DNA of 64,000 nt from Clusia tigrina (GCA_920105625.2 OV050030.1:183524315-183588314); one strand, 5' to 3'. Shown: positions 11,124 through 23,437, counted from the first letter of the stretch. The notes: generated by a model from the letters alone, not told the origin. Numbers and translations: made by a program.

Positions 11124-12430
11124 ATGAGTGTGGCTGACACACTTAAACAAAAATCAGCAACAAAAAGAAACGCATATTTTTCTTTCGTCTCAAACGAAAA
11201 CAATGGCGACTCCAAATTGCCGGTCGAAATGACAGAGAGCAGAACACGATCTTGCTCTCTAGCTCTACTAGGTGCCAGCAATTCCCTATCTCGGAGTGTC
11301 CAATGCGCGACTCCCACTATAGAATTTCATCCACCTGTTACTAATTCAGCAACCACAATAGCAACTCAAAGCTCCTCTACCACAACTATAACACCAGTGA
11401 CTAAGACGGGAACGATTTTTAGCTGCAACTCACCAATAATGGCAATTAGAACAATACCAATTACACCAGCAACCACAAACACGGAAGTACAAAACATAAA
11501 TATTAAAACCACTAATAAAATTACCGAAAATGAAAACACAAAACGAAACCGCGATAAACAATCGTCAAACAACTTAAAGGAACAAAATACTAGTAACAAA
11601 AGATCGACAAATAAAGTGTTCAACACAACACAAACATCACTCCAAAAATATTGGCTGAGCAAGCCTATCACTCCAAACACAACAAACAGATTCGAACTGT
11701 TAGCAGTAAATGACAAAACGGACTCTCAAGACAACAGTGAAGAACAAAACAACAGTGGGACAAATGCTAACATTAATATCCAAAAACCAATTGCGCAACG
11801 TTTACAGAAACCGCCTCCTATATATGTTCAGAATGTTGAAAATATAAAAGCCTTATCTGAAGCACTAAATTCCATGCCAAATATATTGTACGAAATGAAA
11901 ATTCTAAGCAAGAGGGAAATAAAAATTCAACCAAAAGAATCCACACACTACACAAAAGTAACACATTTCGACCAAAAGATAAGCGAGGCTTTAGAGTGGT
12001 ATTACGAAATAAGATATAGAGTGGCATTACTAAATATTAAATGCGTACATTGCGGTGAAAACCACAAGGCAAACTACAGAGGATGTGCGATATATAAAGC
12101 TCTACAAGTCCAGAGATACCCTACACTTCCAAAAAAAAAAAAACAAATGAACAAATCAATATTGAAATTCCAAAATCAATATTGAAATTCCGAGCAAAAA
12201 TAAATGGCCAGAAAATTATCTATGGTATTTCATACGCTCAAGCTGCACAAATGGAAACAATATCACAAGAGCCAAATCAAATAAAAATCAACAGCACATA
12301 TGAAGTAATATCAAATAATGATGATCTATCCGAATTAAAAACAATGATGAAACAACTAATAAATCAAATGACCAGTATGATGAACATAGTAACTATGCTT
12401 GTATGCAAAATAGATGAACGCAGTAAATAA
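11124..12430 (+). pseudogene. Jockey ORF1 (gag-like), frameshifted by a 20-bp duplication
   Basis: ORF1 begins MSVADTLKQK at 11124, with a long Thr/Ser/Asn-rich N-terminal half. The C-terminal half keeps PPPIYVQNVENI and a zinc-binding stretch CVHCGENHKANYRGC (about 12042). Other jockey copies have more knuckles, so some are lost. A 20-bp tandem duplication at about 12153-12192 (TCAATATTGAAATTCC twice) shifts the frame, creating a stop at 12185; the true C terminus continues in another frame to 12430. The product normally binds element RNA. Confidence 0.7.
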
Positions 12431-13785
12431 AATAAATTTGGCACTATGGAATGCAAATGGACTGTCGCACCATGAACTAGAACTAAAGACTTTCCTAATA
12501 AACAATTCAATAGATGTGATGTTAATCTCGGAAACACATGCTACAGACAAAACATATGTTAAATTCCCTAACTTTGACATCCATTACACAAATCATCCTG
12601 ACAACAAATCTCACGGTGTAACGGCGATCATTATAAAAAAAAATGAATTACATTGATCTTGACGCATATAAAAAAGAAAACCTTCAAGCAACCACAATAG
12701 CACTAAAAGACTCGAAAGGACAAATCGTAGTATCTGCTGTCTATTGTCCACCAAAATATAACAACACAAAAGAACAATATCTAGACTCTTTAAAAAATCC
12801 GGGGAATCGCTATTTAGCCGGAGATGACTATAACGCTAAAAATGTTTTATGGGGATCAAGATTGACAAATGCAAAAGGACGCGAGTTACTTAAAGCTATA
12901 CGATATAGTAATGGTCGATTCATTAGCACTGGTGAACCAACATATTGGCCAACAGATACAAAAAAAGAACCAGATTTAATAGACTTCTGCATCACAAAAA
13001 ATATTCTTCATAAACAGCTAACTATTAAATCATGTTTAGAATTATCCTCAGACCACTCGCCAATCCTAATGACATTACTAGGATCAATAGAGACAAGACT
13101 TTTCGCAGGCATCTATAACAATAAAACTGACTGGAATAATTTTCGTCTAGCACTGGAAAAACAACTAAAAATAGATATACGATTAAAAACAAAAAATTAA
13201 ATCGACTCCGCAATCGCATACTTCAATGATAGCGTCATCGAAGCAATCACAGCTTCAACACCAAAGCTAACGTTAGCAAATACGGACACTACACCAGCGT
13301 TCATCAAGGGAAAAATTAAATGGAAAAGGAAGCTCCGGAAAACATGGCAAACCATTAGGAATCCGGAAGATAAACGCAACATAAACAAGGCAACAAATGA
13401 ATTAAAAATTTTACTTCAGAAAAACAGAGAAAAGGAACTAGAAAAACATATGCTGAACTTGGGAACGACCACATCAAGAAATTACTCCCTTTGGAAGGCT
13501 ACGAAAAAACTCACTGGTGCAATAATACACAAACCTCCTATCAAAACACAAACCGGTACATGGACGAAAACAAGTAAAGCCAAAGCCAACACACTGGCCA
13601 AACATTTCCTTGAAATATTTACAACCGAAATGGACAATCAAACCACTCATCTTGACAATGTAATAAATATCCCGCAATCCAAAACGAAATATACGTCAGT
13701 GGTAGAAATCAAAAACAAAATTAAAAAATTAAAAGACAAAAAGGCCCCAGGATATGATCTGATAAGCGGGAAAATGCTAAGAGAA
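12414..13785 (+). pseudogene. Jockey ORF2, endonuclease and start of reverse transcriptase
   Basis: ORF2 starts at the ATG at 12414, overlapping the ORF1 end by 17 bases. Endonuclease landmarks are LWNANGLS, LISETHA (catalytic Glu), AGDDYNAKN (Asp, Asn) and SSDHSPI (terminal Asp-His). A frameshift lies in the A run near 12640 and an in-frame TAA at 13198, after which the reading continues into the linker and KKAPGYDLISGKML, the start of the polymerase. The sequence then jumps to the thumb. Confidence 0.75.
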
Positions 13786-14200
13786 ATGTTAAGCTGGCAA
13801 CTTGGACGAGCATCTAGGCTATCTCTCTACACCAAACTAATAATATACAAGACAATAATAGCGCCTATGTGGAAATATGGAACCGAGATATGGGGCACAG
13901 CTAGCATATCAAACTTAAATTTAATACAACGAATGCAGTCAAGAATACTACGAACAATTACAAATGCTGAATAGTATATCCCGAACGAGGTTATACACCG
14001 TGACCTACACATAGAAGTCATCAAGGACACAATCACAAAATGCAGCACCAAACATATACACTGACTGAGAGGCCATCAAAATCTGGAACTGCGTAGTGCA
14101 GCAGACACGGAGGGTGCAACTCCAAGTAGATTGAAGCGAATTACCCCTGCAGAACTTACAGGAAGGTTTAAAAAAATAAATACATAACAGTAACCAAAAA
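13786..14200 (+). pseudogene. Jockey ORF2, thumb and C-terminal remnant after deletion
   Basis: After GKMLREM the reading joins directly to LYTKLIIYKTIIAPMWKYG, the thumb region of jockey polymerase. The palm with motifs A to C (including the YADD box) is therefore deleted, probably over 1 kb. The C-terminal remnant (IQRMQSRILR) ends at a stop at 13972, with degraded sequence and an A-rich tail beyond. Confidence 0.7.
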
Positions 14201-14403
14201 AATAATTAATTATATACATAAATAAAATGATGGATAAATAGAGAAAATTTAATAAACAAATAAATAAAAGAAGTTCTTTTGGCATTGGCAAAAAGAGCAT
14301 ATTAAATCCAAACCTGCACAAAATATTACTTAATATTATTGTTATAGATTGTCATATATAGAGGAAGAAATAAAAAATTAAAAAAAAACAAAAAAACACA
14401 CAA

Positions 14404-15630
14404 AAAATTGATGGCCATAATATATGCGTTTTCAGATAAGCCAATGGCATTGAGTTTGTTAATAAAGAGTTAGTTACATTTTTTGACGATATGGGTATAC
14501 AATATCAGCGAACTGTTCCATATACACCGGAACAAAATGGTTGTGCGGAAAGAGAAATGCAAACTATAGTTGAGTCAGCAGGTGCTATGATTCAAAAGAT
14601 AAACTTTTGAAATTTTGGGCAGAGGCAGTAAGTAAAAGTAAGTATAAAACATTGATTTTGGTGGACGGCCCTATAAATCAAAAAGTTATTCATAACAAGT
14701 GGGTATTTAAAGTAAAACTTAAGACAGATGGATCTATTGACCGATACAAAGCACGATTTGCACTGCGTTGATTCACATAGGAATACGGCATAGATTACCA
14801 CAAAATCTTTAGCCCAGTAGTAAAGTTTTCATCAATACGATCTATTGTGGTCATAGCAGCTACGAAGAAAATGGTGGTAAAGCAATTCGACATAAAGATG
14901 GCATTTTTTAATGGATATAATAATAAAGATAATAGCGGTAGAGTTTGTGGTGAAAACATTATATGGGCTGAAACAAGCATCGCGTTCGTGGAAATTACAA
15001 ATTTTATTAATAAGTTCAATTTTAAAATAACTAAATCAATCCCATATGCCTTCATTCAAAATAAAATTAAATGGTTTGTTGATACGGGCCTAATATGTTG
15101 ATGATGGACTTACAGTAGCAAAAAATGAGAACAATATTTTAGAAGTTATTGAACATTTGAGGAAAGAGTTCGAGGAAAATTTTTTTGATGCTACACATTT
15201 GTTGGGGCTAGACATTCATCAAAGATCAGACGGTTAATCAACAATCTTATGCTCGTAAAGTGTTTCAACGATTCAGAATGGGCGATTGTATCAAAATACC
15301 AGCCGATAACTCACAAGACTTGGGAGTTTTTGTTGGAGATGCAGAAATAATTGTTTCGTATCGAGAGGTGGTAGGCAGCTTAATGTATTTGGCAGTATCG
15401 ACTCGACCGGACATCAGCCAATTCTCATATAAATGCAGTCAAAAGAATTTTAAAACATATTACACTGCAGATGGGCTTAATATTCAAAAGCGCGAACATC
15501 TTAGGTTTAGCCGGTTATAGGGATGCAGATTACGGTGGAAACCTCAAAACAACAATATTGACTACCTGATACGTTTTCATGCTTGGAGATTGCATAATTA
15601 TGGGGATTGGTTTCAAAAGAACCAAAAAAC
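14404..15630 (+). pseudogene. Copia-type integrase C-part, reverse transcriptase and RNase H start
   Basis: This continues copia element A after the jockey insertion. Integrase landmarks are VPYTPEQNGCAERE (about 14517; the last catalytic Glu is present), then a deletion. Reverse transcriptase begins at WVFKVKLK, with FDIKMAF (motif A) and YVDDGL (motif C, about 15096). RNase H starts near SYREVVGSLMYLAVSTRPDI (about 15357). Several stops and frameshifts interrupt the reading, so no enzyme is made. Confidence 0.7.
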
Positions 15631-16107
15631 ACATCGAATACAACGGAGATAATCTCTCTCGATTCTACGGCATATGCGCAATTAATTACTCCGACTCAGC
15701 AAACGGAAGACACTGATCACACTAGCGCTCCTATCCTAAACGCGTTCACACCAAGAAATATAACAAACGCGCAAATACAAAACAACTCTCCGTCCAAATC
15801 AAATTAACAAAATGCATCCAAATCGAATAATCTCGACCGAGCATTTAATGAATTCCAGCTCTCACCTCTCTTGGAGCTTACAATGCTCCTCTCCAAGCGT
15901 GGCTGAATCACCAGCAACACAAAGCACTAATAACAAAAATGGTGCTGCAAACTTCCGTGAGCAAAATCAACACAAAAACGCTGCAGCCAGACTGCCGCAA
16001 AATTTGAATGCTCCTGAAACAAAGAAGAAATCTTAAGACAAGTAATCTTAAGACTCAAACAGGGCTAGATAGGTATGTACAAATAATAAAGTGTAAGCGC
16101 AGAATCT

Positions 16108-16494
16108 TGTTGTGAGTTAGAATCAAGCTACCTACGCGTAGTTGACTCACAGCATCGGCTCCTATTAAATTCATTAAGAACGCACATATTTTTAGGGTGC
16201 AAATATTGTAAATGAATAGTATTTATGCACTAATTATGATGTAAACTTTTAGGGTGTCACAGTTCCGCAGTCAAGCTGACGAGGGGCATTTAGGTCGGTA
16301 GAAGTAGGTCGGTTGGCTTGAGCAACTGACACCAAATAACAATTGCGAAACTGGAACACCAGAAAAGTCAAGACGTAGACTGTAATGTTCATTTGTAAAT
16401 AGTACATAAGAGCTAGTATTTTAAGAATAAACTTCTTGTTATTTTAAACCTAAAAGAGTGCAGTGCTTCTTTCAGAAAGTGGTGTAGGTTCACA
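16108..16494 (+). repeat. Gypsy LTR (same family as the gypsy element at 44638)
   Basis: This 387-bp block starts TGTTGTGAGTTAGAATC and ends AGGTTCACA. It aligns along its length with the LTR at 44638-45083 (start TGTTGTGAGTTAGAATC, end AGGTTTACA), including a CATAAGAGCTAGTATTTTAAGAATAAA promoter/polyadenylation stretch. It is about 60 bp shorter through internal indels. About 75 bp of the element's leader follows, so it is a truncated insertion, not a clean solo LTR. Confidence 0.75.
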
Positions 16495-16575
16495 GGTTCC
16501 CGCGACAGGACATTCCAGAAGACGTCTCTCGCCGACAAGCAGATAAGGACCCCAACAATCTGTTACAAATAATGT
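16495..16575 (+). other. Leader fragment of the gypsy element
   Basis: Short sequence after the LTR that matches the start of the internal region at 45084-45160 (GGTTCCCGCG against GGTACACGCG, and a shared GACCCCAACA-like end). It shows the insertion once included internal sequence. Confidence 0.5.
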
Positions 16576-16735
16576 TTCAAAAATAAAAAACCAAATGAGG
16601 TAATATACACTAATAATAGATGGGCTTTACTGAAAGAAAAGGATTAAATGTGTCTAAGCAGAAGCTACCCCCAATATATCTAAGAGAGCGTAAACTCAAA
16701 CATATTGCTACGAAATTGCCCTCTTGACAATTTAC

Positions 16736-17290
16736 TCTGTTACAAAATTGCCCTCCTGACAATTCCTCTAACTCTCTGTGCTCGGATTCGTACCACTGGA
16801 TCGTGTAGTAATCAAACAATCGCTGGTTAAATTAAAATAACTAACTTTATTTAACTATTGCTATTTACACATTTAATATTAGGCTAGAAGGTTACTTCTT
16901 TACAATTTGTACTTTATTTCACAATGAATTTCATCACTTTGCACAATTACAAATACTGCTGCTTCGATTATAATGCTCGATGTACACACTGCCACGATCT
17001 CTGTTCGAATGTCCTCGACTTTGCACAGGCTTGTGCTTTTTATAGTTTCGAATGGTTGAGGTGGAAATTTCTACAATACAGTAGAAATTTCTCGATCTTT
17101 CTAGAACTTGATATACACCTCAAAGGAAGCTTTCATTATTTTACACCACCGACTGGGTGTTCTTAAGTAAACTTTTATACGAATAGTTCGTGTCTTGACT
17201 TACACACACAGGGTGGTACACTCATTCTCAAACTCCAGATGGGATCCTAAAAGTATGCAATCCCTTTTCACTGAGCTATCTCGTTTCAAT
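16736..17290 (-). repeat. LTR-like block, probably a minus-strand solo LTR
   Basis: The block begins TGTTACAAAATTG on the plus strand and interrupts jockey ORF1. On the minus strand it has a TATA-like TATAAAAG stretch (near 17040 and 17178) and AATAAA-like sequence (near 16848). A second LTR-like block at 56934 begins the same way (TGTTACGAATTT). Near its left edge the segment ACGAAATTGCCCTCTTGACAA is imperfectly repeated 30 bp further on. Ends and family are not settled. Confidence 0.35.
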
Positions 17291-17299
17291 ATGAATTAA

Positions 17300-18128
17300 A
17301 GATATTACAAATCTTACAGATTCAAAAAATTTCCACGTCATACCGCTGGTAAAGGGCAACATCAAGAAACTAAAATCCAAGTTTTTAGTGACACCAACTA
17401 TCGTACAGTTGTAAATTCCTTTGATGATATTCAATAGTTTTATACCAGCTCAAATGCAGCAAAGGGCTAATAGTAGTAGTCATAAAATGTAATAGTAGTA
17501 GAAACAGATGTTAGCACGTGTGAAATAAAAGATGCGCAGTCGGAGGAGGAGTTTAATGTAAAATCTCTTGATGCAAAAAATTAAATAAAGAGAAACACAT
17601 CTCATTTATGACTTGCGCTACCTGTCACATAGAAGAAACATTGTTGAGGAGCCGCACAAGCACGCAGGTCGACTCTAATGTGCAAACTGCCAAGAGTATG
17701 GCCATACAAAAGCCTACTGCACATTGCGATCAGAATGCATTATATGTGGAGTTTTTCACGCCGCATCTAACTGCTCCGCCAACAAATCAGATCCAAAACT
17801 GACAGAGGGTGCCAAATGCACTCTAATTTATAACAAAAATTAAATCGACTACGATCAGAACTGTTAACTTCCGAACTACTACTGAGCCAAATTTCCCGCT
17901 TCAGAATAAAAACACATATTCAGGGGCAAATTGAAATTTACATCATGGTAATGGCAGCAGTGACACTCAACGATTTACGTACCCAAATGTGATTAAAAAC
18001 AACCCAATGTCATGTGGAACTAATAATCAAGAAAAAACAAGTACTTCCATAGACCACATATTAAATAACATTACGTAAGCAATAACCCAATTCTAATGAT
18101 GCAGGAACTCATGAAAAAGCAAACCATG
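17300..18128 (+). pseudogene. Jockey ORF1 C-terminal half with zinc knuckles
   Basis: The reading passes through the NYRTVV region and then two zinc knuckles in an open frame: CANCQEYGHTKAYC (17679-17720) and CIICGVFHAASNC (about 17736-17774). The spacing C-x2-C-x4-H-x4-C is the canonical retroviral form. Stops and frameshifts occur before and after. The end (about 18080-18128) reads as the Met/Gln-rich C terminus of jockey ORF1, cut by the BEL element. Confidence 0.6.
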
Positions 18129-18960
18129 CTCCCTTGGTGCGGTGTAGGAGCTTACGGTATCCTGGAACATGGCACATGAAAGACGGTGACATGGTCCAGT
18201 TACACAAACTGGTCAGCGGCACAGTTATCTGAAAGATAGCATGTTTCTCTATTATTGCTGCCTTAACTTTCATCAACTTGTATATCGATAGGATATCGCC
18301 TTGATAACCTGGTATTTGTTTTGTTGGTGACAAATGTGCTGTAATTTTTAAGATTTCATTATTAAGCTGCAATGGTGATAACAACTGAGGACTGAACTCT
18401 CCGTGATGAACATTTTTAAGAACATTTATGAGTGCCGCTGGAATACGTTGAACGTTTGATGTCATGAGGAAAAGTTGAAGAGCTATAGATGGGAACGTCT
18501 GGAATGTATGCTCATTCTGTACCTCCAGTTCCTTATGAAGATTTGTTTTTTTATGTCTGTCAGTCTTCTTTCAAGTTTTTCGAAAGATATTTGAGTGGAG
18601 GTTTGAACACCTTTTATGATGTTAATGGTTGAATTAATTACTGAGATTTGTTGCTTCATCATGCTTGTCAACTGTTGTTCGTTGTCATTGATGGCCGCTA
18701 TTGTTTCTGATATCTGACGGTCGTATTCTGAGTCCAAAACTCCAAACAACGAAATAGCAACATTTCCCACCAAATTAAGTGCACCTATTTTCTGACGATG
18801 GCTTGCTAACAAATTTGTATCCAAGTCCAGCTCTGCATTAGTGTGTTGAAACTGTGTAACTAGTTCGTCGCATATTGTTGTTGGCTGTATTTCTTCGCCG
18901 AGGCGCCATCCTACAATAGTTGGATTTCAGTACGCAAAGGTCTGAGATCATAATAAATCA
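18129..18960 (-). pseudogene. env gene of the BEL element, 3' part (baculovirus-F-like)
   Basis: Two open pieces, 18824-18483 and 18465-18109, carry the LNLVGNVAISLFGVLD segment followed by a long coiled-coil-like helix. This is the pattern of Baculo_F-type envelope proteins in BEL and errantivirus elements. A stop and frameshift at about 18470-18483 separate the pieces. The C-terminal anchor is missing. Upstream, env continues across the copia insertion to its signal peptide at about 23710. The product is not functional. Confidence 0.55.
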
Positions 18961-19038
18961 CCAGTTTCCACTCACTAGCAATGATTTGGGTTGATGCGAT
19001 GTGTTGAAAATGAATACCTACAGTTGGATCAAATTTTG

Positions 19039-19242
19039 TGTTAGAATTTTCTTGATGCAAAAAGATAAAAATATAATCAACTTGTAATAAATCTGTAGTA
19101 CTTTATTCGAGAGCAGGAAAAGAAGAAGGAGAATAGAAACTTTACAAGAAATGTCAAACTTATAGAAGATAGAAAATTAATTAATAGAGAAAAGAATAGT
19201 GATGCCAGACTTGCGTATTGTCGTCTTACAATAATCTTGACA
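19039..19242 (-). repeat. 3' LTR of copia element B
   Basis: A 204-bp LTR with TG...CA ends. The polypurine tract GAGGGGGCG (19243-19251, minus strand) precedes it, marking it as the 3' LTR in the minus orientation. Confidence 0.95.
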
Positions 19243-19273
19243 CGCCCCCTCAATACGCAGGTATATCAGTTTA

Positions 19274-22200
19274 TCATTCCAGAAACCCAAGACCTTGCCG
19301 ACATTTCACATGATTAACTTTTGGCAGCGATTTTGTCAATACGTCTGCAATCATTTCTTGCGTTGGTATGTGCTTTAACTGGAACATAGAGGCAGCCACG
19401 GCATCCCGAATGAAATGGTGCTTGATGTCAATATGTTTTGTTCGTGCATGAAAAACTGGATCATTAGCCAGAAATAAGGCCCCCTTATTATCGACAAAAA
19501 GCGTTATTTGTTGAACAATGTGAACAAGACCAAGCTCATGTAGCAACCCACGTAAATAGATAGCCTCTTTTCCAGCTTCAGTGTAGCTTACGTATTCCGC
19601 TTTAGTAGAAGATAGCGCAACAGTTCTTTGTTTTTGTGACTTCCAACTTATCGCAGCACCACTCAGAATGAAAACGTAGCCTGAATAGGATCTCCGGTCG
19701 AGAGTGCATCCACCCCAGTCAGCATCAGCGTATCCAACAAGTGACTCATTTGTTTTTCTGTAGATCAGTCCAAGCTCCTTTGTTCCAGCAAGGTATCTTA
19801 GAACTCTCTTGGCAGCATTCCAATGATCTTGGCTAGGTTCTTCAACAAATTGTGCAAGTCTTGAAATAATGTGTGCTATATCAGGCCTCGATGCTACGCT
19901 CAAGTACATAAGGCTTCCAATAAGTTCTCTATATGTTTCCTTTTTACATGTGCCATCAGATTGGCTGTAGTCTAAGTGCAAATTTACTTCAGCGGGAGTT
20001 GCCAAAGAATTGCATTCACTCATACCATATCTAGTGAGTAATTCTCGTATATAATTCGATTGCTTCAACTCAATTGAGGAACTCCGTTGATTTATCTGTA
20101 AACCAAGGCAATGCTTTGCTTCACCAATATCTTTTATATCAAAATCCATCATCAAATGACCTTTTATTTTTAGAAGGCTTTCATCATTGCAAGTCGCCAC
20201 CAACAAATCATCGACGTATACCAAAACAAGTGTCAGAGTTTGATTGTCTTTAACATAGAATAGGCAAGGTTCACTTTTCATTGGTTTCAGTCCAATTTCA
20301 GTTAGCTTCTCACTGAGCTTAGTATACCATTGTCGCCCAGCTTGTTTAAGGCCATATAATGCCTTATTAAGTTTACATACATTGGCGCCATCATGAATGT
20401 TATGCAGCATCTCTTTGGCTCCGATATATACTGCCGAAAGTTCATCTTCATTTCTTAAAATGCGTTCGAGCATCTCATTCATCATATCTGGAATCCTCAT
20501 AAAGACTGTTTCGTTTAACGTTCCATTCAGGTAAGCCGTCACTACATCAAACTGCCATATCTTTAAACCAAACTGCGCGGACAAGGCCAGAAGATGTCGA
20601 ATAGTTTCCAGTCTTGCAACTGGTGCAAAAGTTTGATGATAGTTAACACCAAATTTTTGGTTGTAACCCTTAGCTACAAGGCGTGCTTTTCGGTGATCAA
20701 TTTCTCCATTATGTGAATATTTGTTAGTAAGCACATAGCGGCATCCAATTATATCCACAGTGTCAGATGCTTTAATGAGATCCCAAGTCTGGTTTTTAAT
20801 TAAACTTTTGACTTCGCTCTCTATTGCTTGCTTCCACTCTTCGCTTTCCTTTCCATCAAGGGCATCTCGCATGTCAACTTCAGCAGCATTAACAAAAACT
20901 TCGTTCTCAAAATCATCACATTGATCACTTGCACTTAAATTGCCATCATCTTCAGTTGCCACACTCAAAGTACGTGCTTTCCTCGGACGCAATTGGCGAT
21001 CTGTGAGCAAAGGTGTTGGTCGTCTCACATTCCTTTTAGTTTTCTCTTTGTTTTCAGTCTCAGGTGCGGCAACAGTTTCTATAGAGTTGGACCGCATTGG
21101 CGTATTCAACATAACCTCCAACTCACATGCGTTGTCACCTTTCTCTCCTTGATCGAGTAAATTATATTCATCGGTTGATGTGTCTGACCTGTTTTCTGGA
21201 TCCTCAATAAATCTTACATCACGAGCGTATCGTATTTGTCTGCTGACCGGATTCCAGATTCGATACCCTTTTCGGTCCCTTGGATATCCAACAAAAATTC
21301 CTTCAATACCCCTGGGATCAAGTTTACTTTTGCTTGGATCTTTGTTTAGCATGACTGCTTTTGAACCAAACACTCGAAAATAATTTACATTTGGTTTTTT
21401 GTTGAATAGCCTCTCATAAGGTGTATTGCCACCAAGAGCACTTGTTGGACAGCGATTCCGGATCTCTGCAGCCGTAGCGACCGCATCGGACCAAAAAGAT
21501 GGAGGCAGTCTGGAATGCAGCAGTAAACACCTGGCCATATCTAACAGAGTACGATTCATTCGCTCAGCCAGTCCATTTTGTTCCGGGGTGTAGGGAATCG
21601 TTAATCTTCTCCGTATGCCATTATCTGAAAGAAACTTATCAAAATCATTATTACAATACTCACGTCCATTGTCGGACTGCAAAGCCTTTATTTTCTTCCC
21701 GGTCTGCCTCTCAAAATACAGCTGGTATTGTTTAAACGCCTCGAGAACACCAGATTTCTCCCTCAGAAAGTAAACTTCACACCATCTCGTACAATCATCG
21801 ATGAAAGTAACAAAGTACTTTGCGCGAACAGTGCCTTCTACTCAAAATGGACCGACAACATCAGTATGCACAACTTCTAAAGGTTTCTTACAAGGAATAT
21901 TTCCTTTACCAAATGGTAAAGCTGACATTTTTGCCCTTAGGCATACAGTGCAATTAATTACATGTTTGGTCTCCTTAGAATTGTTCAACGTAATAATACC
22001 ACTTTTAATCAGGTGTAGAAGGTCCTTCGCGTTTAAATGACCAAAACGACAGTGCCACCTCGACAGTTCGGAACACTTCGTTTCGACGTTAGCACATTCT
22101 ACGCTTTCACGAATAAAGAATAAATCGCCTCTTCTTTCAGCAAACATGGATTGGTTGCCAAATTTATCAGTGACAACTGCATCAGATTTTGTAAATGTCA

Positions 22201-23386
22201 CAGTATAGTCCTTATCTGTGATTTTTGCCACGGACACAAGATTTAACCTCAAATCAGGGACAAAAAGCGTGTTCTTAAGCTCAATTTTTAGATTCTGGCC
22301 AGTTCGTGGAGCCACAGACAGCTGAACAGCACCTTGTCCATTCACTTTTGCAGAATTATGACTTGCTAGATTAACTTTTTTCATTCCTGATTCAATTATT
22401 GATGAAAAAACTTCTTTGTCCCCGCATAGATGGGATGTGCAACTGCTATCAAGAATCCAGCTACGCGCCCCCATCACATTTTCGTCTGCCGAACAGGCAC
22501 TCTCTGCCACATGACACACAGCGAAACTCTCATCAATTTCGTCTGTTGACTGTTTTTGAGTATATGCTTGTTTCTCTAAATTTCTGCCACTATTCTTTTG
22601 ACAAACGTTTGCATTATGGCCCAATGTGCCACATTTATAGCATCTAATTTTAAAACCTCCTCTTGATGGTCTCCCAGCTGCCATTGCGATTACAGAACTT
22701 CCACTTGACTGCTTGCGCGCTTCACTTTCCTCGATAATTTTTATTTTTAGTACCTCGGCGGCTGGTAGTTTATCGCGAGATTCAATAGCACAACGAAAAT
22801 TTTCATAAGTAGACGGCAAGCTGTATAGCAACATTATGGTTAGGAGATCACCATTTATTTGGACATCCATATTCTCAAGTTTGTCAACTGCATCAAAAAA
22901 CCTTGCTATATGCCCACGAACATCACCATCTTCGTCCAATTTCTGCAACATCAACTGCTTAAGCAACGTTGCCTTTCGAGCTGGTCCACGTGAGGCGTAA
23001 ATAGACTCCAACTTTAACCAGACATCGCGCGAAGTGTTGCAGCCTCGTACCTGTTTCACTTCTGAAGGATGGATTTTTAAAATTAAGTCCGCCTTTGCTT
23101 TTCTATCGAGTTTATGCCACTCATCTGTCGCTGTTGCATTCGCTGCAGCGGGTAGCACATTTGCTCCGCTTACAAATTCCCATAAATCATTCTTCACCAA
23201 CAAGGCTTCAACTTGCATACTCCAGGTATCAAAATTATCTTTCGACAATAATTCAATGCGCGTTGATGCCGACAAAACATTTGCTGACATGTTTGACATG
23301 GTAAAAGAATTTATCGCTTCACTTGTTTCCAAAACAGGTTTATCAAGAATTGATTCGTAGTTTGTTTTTATCGATGCCTCACTCAT
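19274..23386 (-). pseudogene. copia gag-pol polyprotein, intact apart from one stop
   Basis: One frame of 1371 codons, opening MSEASIKTNY, is broken only by TGA at codon 515. Gag spans about residues 40-230, with zinc knuckle CYKCGTLGHNANVC (249-262). The protease site reads WILDSSCTSHL (310-320) where DSG is usual, a possible second lesion. The integrase zinc region (HH...CC, about 445-482) and first Asp (HTDVVGPF, 509) precede the stop. Beyond it are SDNGREY and GLAERM (spacing D-x35-E), polymerase with FDVVTAYLNG and YVDD, and RNase H (YADADWGG, SSTKAEY, ADVLTKS). Without readthrough, pol is lost. Confidence 0.9.
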
Positions 23387-23416
23387 TTAATTTTAGGTAT
23401 ATGCAGAGAGCTTTAG

Positions 23417-23437
23417 AAGTACTCTGGGCCCATAACC
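23417..23437 (-). promoter_or_regulatory. Primer-binding site of copia element B
   Basis: On the minus strand GGTTATGGGCCCAG follows the 5' LTR directly. Copia is known to prime from an internal part of initiator methionine tRNA, and this sequence has that form rather than the usual TGG start. Confidence 0.75.

Larger units (their letters stand above)
10923..14397 (+). mobile_element. Jockey-type non-LTR retrotransposon A, internally deleted
   Basis: The element is flanked by ACACAA at 10917-10922 and 14398-14403, a target duplication inside the integrase of copia element A. It has a leader (10923-11123), ORF1, ORF2 with endonuclease, and an A-rich 3' tail ending near 14397. At about 3.5 kb it is shorter than the roughly 5 kb usual for jockey, because most of the reverse transcriptase is missing near 13785. 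It cannot mobilise itself. Confidence 0.8.
9525..15630 (+). mobile_element. Copia-type element A, degraded, split by a jockey insertion
   Basis: gag, zinc knuckle, protease and the start of integrase lie at 9638-10922. The rest of integrase, the reverse transcriptase and the start of RNase H lie at 14404-15630. The integrase reading resumes across the gap: the left part ends in FVKQTQ and the right part starts with DGHNICVF. This shows one element interrupted by the jockey at 10923-14397. LTRs are not identified with confidence, and the 3' end is lost into jockey element B. Confidence 0.75.
15635..18128 (+). mobile_element. Jockey-type element B, ORF1 only, twice interrupted
   Basis: ORF1-like sequence is present in three blocks, 15635-16107, about 16575-16735 and about 17300-18128. 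Block 1 ends with a DRYVQIIKCKRR stretch, block 2 contains KLPPIYLRERK, and block 3 contains zinc knuckles followed by NNPILMMQELMKKQ. This is the expected N- to C-terminal order for jockey ORF1. A gypsy LTR piece separates blocks 1 and 2, and an LTR-like block separates 2 and 3. ORF2 is absent: the sequence ends at the BEL element near 18129. Confidence 0.6.

Noticed and set aside
20940..23360. Plus-strand open frames opposite copia gag-pol
   Set aside because: They lie antisense to a clear polyprotein and show no domain. They are shadows of the minus-strand gene.
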